8,945 nt of DNA from an uncultured Dyadobacter sp. (lineage in GTDB: Bacteria > Bacteroidota > Bacteroidia > Cytophagales > Spirosomataceae): contig CAMLNK010000101.1 in the NCBI GenBank assembly GCA_946481035.1, positions 1-8,945 of the forward strand, written 5' to 3'. Shown piece by piece: positions 6,976-8,945 of the stretch (position 1 is its first letter; each line of letters opens with the position of its first letter). Both the position numbers and the translations under genes were made by a program. The notes beneath the pieces are model-generated. The model searched no databases. It had not been told where the DNA came from and saw only the letters and a program-made list of their open reading frames with translations.

Positions 6976-6992
6976 TGTAAGCAAATACTTAC
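6949..6992. promoter_or_regulatory. Perfect 16-nt inverted repeat, probable ArsR operator
   Basis: GTAAGTATTTGCTTAC at 6949-6964 and GTAAGCAAATACTTAC at 6977-6992 are exact reverse complements, extended to 17 nt by A6965 and T6976. Each arm is itself a dyad, GTAAG-N6-CTTAC, so the site holds four identical half-sites, with arm centres 28 bp apart. One arm lies in the promoter spacer and the other covers the expected transcription start and ends 4 nt before the arsR ATG. ArsR-family dimers bind 12-2-12-like or shorter dyads at their own promoter, so two dimers bound cooperatively would block this promoter. The repeat is seen directly; its recognition by the adjacent ArsR protein is inference. 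Confidence 0.8.
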
Positions 6993-6996
6993 ATAT

Positions 6997-7338
6997 ATGT
7001 CCGTTGAAGCAAGAAGAGATGTCTTTCAGGCGATTGCAGATCCTACCCGCAGGCAGATCATTAATTTGATCGCTTATCAATCGATGAACCTGAATGCTAT
7101 TGCTGAGAACTTTTCGATCAGCAGACCGGCTGTTTCCCAGCACATTAAGATTTTGATGGAATGCGGGATGGTGATGGTCAGGCAGGAAGGGCGGGAGCGG
7201 TATTGCGAGGCCAGGCTGGATGCTTTAAAGGAAGTGTCCAATTGGATCGATCAGTACCGGCAGTTCTGGAACACGCAGTTCGACTCTCTCGATCATTATC
7301 TGAACCGAATTCAAAACAACAATCAATCCGATCAATAA
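6997..7338 (+). CDS. ArsR-family winged-helix transcriptional repressor (non-metal, SdpR/YczG-like type)
   Basis: The 113-residue product has the ArsR N-terminal signature VFQAIADPTRRQIINLI (residues 9-25), then the recognition helix-turn-helix LNAIAENFSISRPAVSQHIKIL (about 33-54) and the wing VMVRQEGRERYCEA. The metal-site motif ELCVCDL of metal sensors is absent and only two scattered cysteines occur, so it is unlikely to sense arsenic or other thiophilic metals. I choose ATG 6997; an upstream in-frame TTG at 6973 lies inside the -7 element and could not be in the mRNA. The stop is 1 nt before the SRPBCC gene, a pairing common for this ArsR subgroup. It probably represses its own operon through the inverted repeat just upstream. 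Its ligand is unknown. Confidence 0.92.
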   Translation: MSVEARRDVFQAIADPTRRQIINLIAYQSMNLNAIAENFSISRPAVSQHIKILMECGMVMVRQEGRERYCEARLDALKEVSNWIDQYRQFWNTQFDSLDHYLNRIQNNNQSDQ

Positions 7339-7339
7339 C

Positions 7340-7849
7340 ATGGAAAACCAGGTAACTAAAAAAGCAGAACTGAAAATCGTACGCCAGTTCAAAGCGCCGC
7401 AATCGCTCGTATTCAACGCCTATGCTTCCAGGGAAGCATTTGCAGAGTGGTGGGGGCCGGCGGGGTCTACGCTCACGCTTCTGAGTTTCGACTTTCGTGA
7501 AGGTGGAAGGACTCATTATAAGCTGGACAATCATGGAATGCTCATGTGGGCGCTTTTTCGCTACCAGAAAATTCAACAGCCGGATACCATCGAATTCCTA
7601 AGCTCTTTTACGGACCCTGAGGGGAACATCACTTCCTCGCCGTTCCCTTTCGATTTTCCTTTGGAAGTGCACAACAGCATTACTTTGAGCGAAGCCAATG
7701 GCATTACCACGTTGACACTTTACGCCGAGCCGGTAAATGCAACACCCGAGCAAGAGAAGACTTTTGCTGAGCTCAATGCAAGCATGAACAAAGGTTACGA
7801 AGGTACATGGGGCCAATTGGATGCTTACCTGGCAAAGGTACAGGCGTAA
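7340..7849 (+). CDS. SRPBCC/AHSA1 (START-like) domain protein
   Basis: This 169-residue protein opens with the AHSA1-type SRPBCC pattern: VRQFKAPQSLVFNAYASREAFAEWWGP (about residues 14-40), followed by FDFREGG (50-56) and a MLMWALFRYQKI strand. A C-terminal long helix, NKGYEGTWGQLDAYLAKV, closes the helix-grip fold that forms a hydrophobic ligand cavity. Its length is typical and the whole domain is present. Proteins of this group encoded directly after an ArsR repressor are thought to bind or process small hydrophobic molecules; no substrate is assigned. Start and stop are unambiguous, and it shares a promoter with arsR (1-nt gap). It is cytoplasmic, with no signal peptide. The name 'activator of Hsp90 ATPase homologue' is only a fold label here, not a function. 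Confidence 0.9.
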   Translation: MENQVTKKAELKIVRQFKAPQSLVFNAYASREAFAEWWGPAGSTLTLLSFDFREGGRTHYKLDNHGMLMWALFRYQKIQQPDTIEFLSSFTDPEGNITSSPFPFDFPLEVHNSITLSEANGITTLTLYAEPVNATPEQEKTFAELNASMNKGYEGTWGQLDAYLAKVQA

Positions 7850-7923
7850 TGCATTTCGGGTGTGCCGCTAACTCAATATATTGTGGCTCAGGGGAGTTGT
7901 AAAGCGGTTGAGCGTCTTTATGC

Positions 7924-7955
7924 TTTGTGTTTGGGCAGACGACATGATAAGTTTG
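7924..7955 (+). promoter_or_regulatory. Bacteroidota-type promoter of the secreted protein gene
   Basis: TTTG at 7924-7927 and TAAGTTTG at 7948-7955, a perfect match to TAnnTTTG, are separated by 20 nt. Transcription would start near 7960-7963 and give a leader of about 27 nt to the ATG at 7989. The element also argues against translation starting at 7881, because that codon would lie upstream of the transcript. Confidence 0.6.
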
Positions 7956-7988
7956 CGATTCTTGTTTTCCACATCCATCCATACACGC

Positions 7989-8600
7989 ATGAAAATGATC
8001 ATTCCATTGATTCCCCTGATCATGACTTCGCTGCTACTGGCCTCAGTTCAAGGTTTCGGGCAGAATAGCAAGCCGGCGGTCAACTATCTGGGCATACCCG
8101 GGCCTATTGTGTTCCAAAAGAAGAACTACCAGCTGCATTGGGCGTCGCATCCGGATGCTTCGCTTTACAAACAGGAATACCTGGTGTCCGGCGATGGTTT
8201 CCCGAATTACAAATCGATGCTTACCATTGATTTTGTGATCGCGGCAGCCAGCGTTGATGACGCCGTGCGCACCAAGCTTCGTGAATTGGAACAGTTGAAA
8301 AAGACGCTGGACGTCAACTATGAGGTGATTTCCAATGCGGCTACCGGTGAAAAGATCATCGATTGCCTCCTCGGACAGACGGCGGCTGATGATACAAAAA
8401 GTATTTATGAACATGATGTGTACCGTTTTAAGGCGGTTACGGCGAAATCCGGGCAGAAAGGTATTTTGCTTTATGCGCTGAGTAACCGTGCTTACGGCAA
8501 GGATATTCAGTCTTTTCTGGCAAAATTGAAAGCTGAACGCAAGACGCTGATCGCGGATGTTGCCAAGGCATCTATTCCCGACATTATCATAAAGAAATGA
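7989..8600 (+). CDS. Secreted hypothetical protein
   Basis: I do not recognise this family. From ATG 7989 the product has 203 residues. It begins with a signal peptide: a short MK start, a hydrophobic core IIPLIPLIMTSLLLASV (4-20) and a likely cleavage near QGFGQ (21-25); there is no lipobox cysteine, so it is a soluble periplasmic or exported protein rather than a lipoprotein. The mature part is mixed alpha/beta, with the N-terminal NYLGIPGPIVFQKKNYQLHW segment, a helix VDDAVRTKLRELEQLKKTL (about 90-108), a single cysteine in IIDCLLGQ, and a lysine-rich C-terminal helix ending IIIKK. The reading frame is open further upstream to 7881 but that stretch looks non-coding and contains the promoter. 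The next gene starts 15 nt downstream, so the two are probably cotranscribed. Confidence 0.8.
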   Translation: MKMIIPLIPLIMTSLLLASVQGFGQNSKPAVNYLGIPGPIVFQKKNYQLHWASHPDASLYKQEYLVSGDGFPNYKSMLTIDFVIAAASVDDAVRTKLRELEQLKKTLDVNYEVISNAATGEKIIDCLLGQTAADDTKSIYEHDVYRFKAVTAKSGQKGILLYALSNRAYGKDIQSFLAKLKAERKTLIADVAKASIPDIIIKK

Positions 8601-8615
8601 AACACCGTTACGGCT

Positions 8616-8945
8616 ATGGAAACCGCTACCCCAACTTTTGCTCCCGAACTTTACATTCCCAACGGCGTCAGGGACGTCGATTTCTACATCAATGGCCTCG
8701 GTGCTGTGGAACTTCGGCGTTTTAGTAACGACGATGGCACGATTCACGTTTCGGAGCTTTCCATTAACGGGGCTGTCTTCCATTTACATGAGGAGACGCG
8801 CAACCGAACGTTGTTCAGCCCGTTGCGCCATCGGGGATCCACCGTAACGATCGGGTTATTTGTGCAGGACGTCGATGCGTATATGGCAAGTGCTGTTGCG
8901 GCAGGTGCAAAAGTGATTTCACCGGCACAGGACTATGATTACGGC
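8616..8945 (+). CDS. VOC-family (glyoxalase/bleomycin resistance, PhnB-like) protein, 3' truncated
   Basis: ATG 8616 opens a frame that stays open to the window edge, giving 110 residues. TPTFAPELYIPNGVRDVDFY (5-24) is the first beta-alpha module of the vicinal oxygen chelate fold, with the substrate-pocket RDVDFYINGLGAVELRRF region; then SELSINGAVFHLHEE (45-59), a SPLRHRGSTVTIGLFVQDVDAYMASAVAAGA block (about 68-98) beginning the second module, and the PAQDYDYG run just before the edge. This arrangement is that of PhnB-like VOC proteins, which are usually about 130-160 residues, so some 20-50 residues are missing. Metal ligands of the family lie partly in the missing end, so activity (glyoxalase, dioxygenase or antibiotic binding) cannot be predicted. 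It follows the secreted protein gene by 15 nt. Confidence 0.87.
   Translation, partial: METATPTFAPELYIPNGVRDVDFYINGLGAVELRRFSNDDGTIHVSELSINGAVFHLHEETRNRTLFSPLRHRGSTVTIGLFVQDVDAYMASAVAAGAKVISPAQDYDYG

Noticed and set aside
6973..6996. Upstream TTG start for arsR
   Set aside because: It overlaps the -7 element and operator, lies before the expected transcription start, and adds residues with no family similarity.
7874..7883. Palindrome CAATATATTG after the SRPBCC gene as a terminator or operator
   Set aside because: It is short, AT-only in the middle, has no GC stem or following T run, and no second copy was seen.
7881..7988. Upstream start for the secreted protein at 7881
   Set aside because: A promoter with a perfect -7 element lies within this stretch, and the signal peptide begins naturally at ATG 7989.
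8043..8783. 246-codon open frame on the - strand opposite the secreted protein and VOC genes
   Set aside because: Two recognisable or signal-bearing genes lie on the + strand here; the antisense translation shows no family pattern and spans their junction.

Overview
The window looks like chromosomal DNA from a member of the Bacteroidota, probably a cytophagal group such as Dyadobacter or Spirosoma relatives. This is an inference from protein flavour (ImuB/DnaE2, DUF2809, MpaB, ArsR-SRPBCC), near-absence of Shine-Dalgarno sequences, and promoters of the TTTG / TAnnTTTG type. Genus placement is a guess. No rRNA, tRNA, CRISPR array, transposase or integrase was seen.

Left block (1-1620, + strand): three tightly packed genes, namely the 3' end of a B12-binding radical SAM protein, a small DUF2809-type membrane protein and an MpaB/DUF2236-family oxygenase. 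Spacing is 1 nt and then an ATGA overlap, so they are read as one transcription unit. This block ends tail-to-tail against the next one with no spacer at all: the two stop codons together form TGATCA.

Central block (1621-6393, - strand): an SOS-mutagenesis cassette, imuB followed by dnaE2 (imuC). ImuB is a catalytically inactive Y-family polymerase homologue that acts as an adaptor, and DnaE2 is the error-prone C-family polymerase. The usual third member, imuA, is not in the window. In its place upstream of imuB lies a 147-bp AT-rich divergent region with two related 15-nt AT-rich elements, then a broken dinD gene on the + strand. DinD is itself a classic DNA-damage-inducible protein, so a damage-response locus has decayed on one side. 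The relic keeps the DinD N-terminus and a C-proximal segment in a different frame, with the middle and the extreme C-terminus gone.

Right block (6899-8945, + strand): an ArsR-family repressor and an SRPBCC/AHSA1 protein separated by 1 nt, driven by a promoter embedded in a perfect 16-nt inverted repeat that is very probably the repressor's operator. Then comes a promoter with a perfect -7 element in front of an unrecognised secreted protein, followed 15 nt later by a PhnB-like VOC-family protein cut by the window edge.

The most notable points are the deleted dinD next to an imuB-dnaE2 cassette lacking a linked imuA, the two 15-nt elements between them, possible sliding-clamp motifs in both ImuB and DnaE2, and the very regular four-half-site operator of the ArsR-SRPBCC pair.
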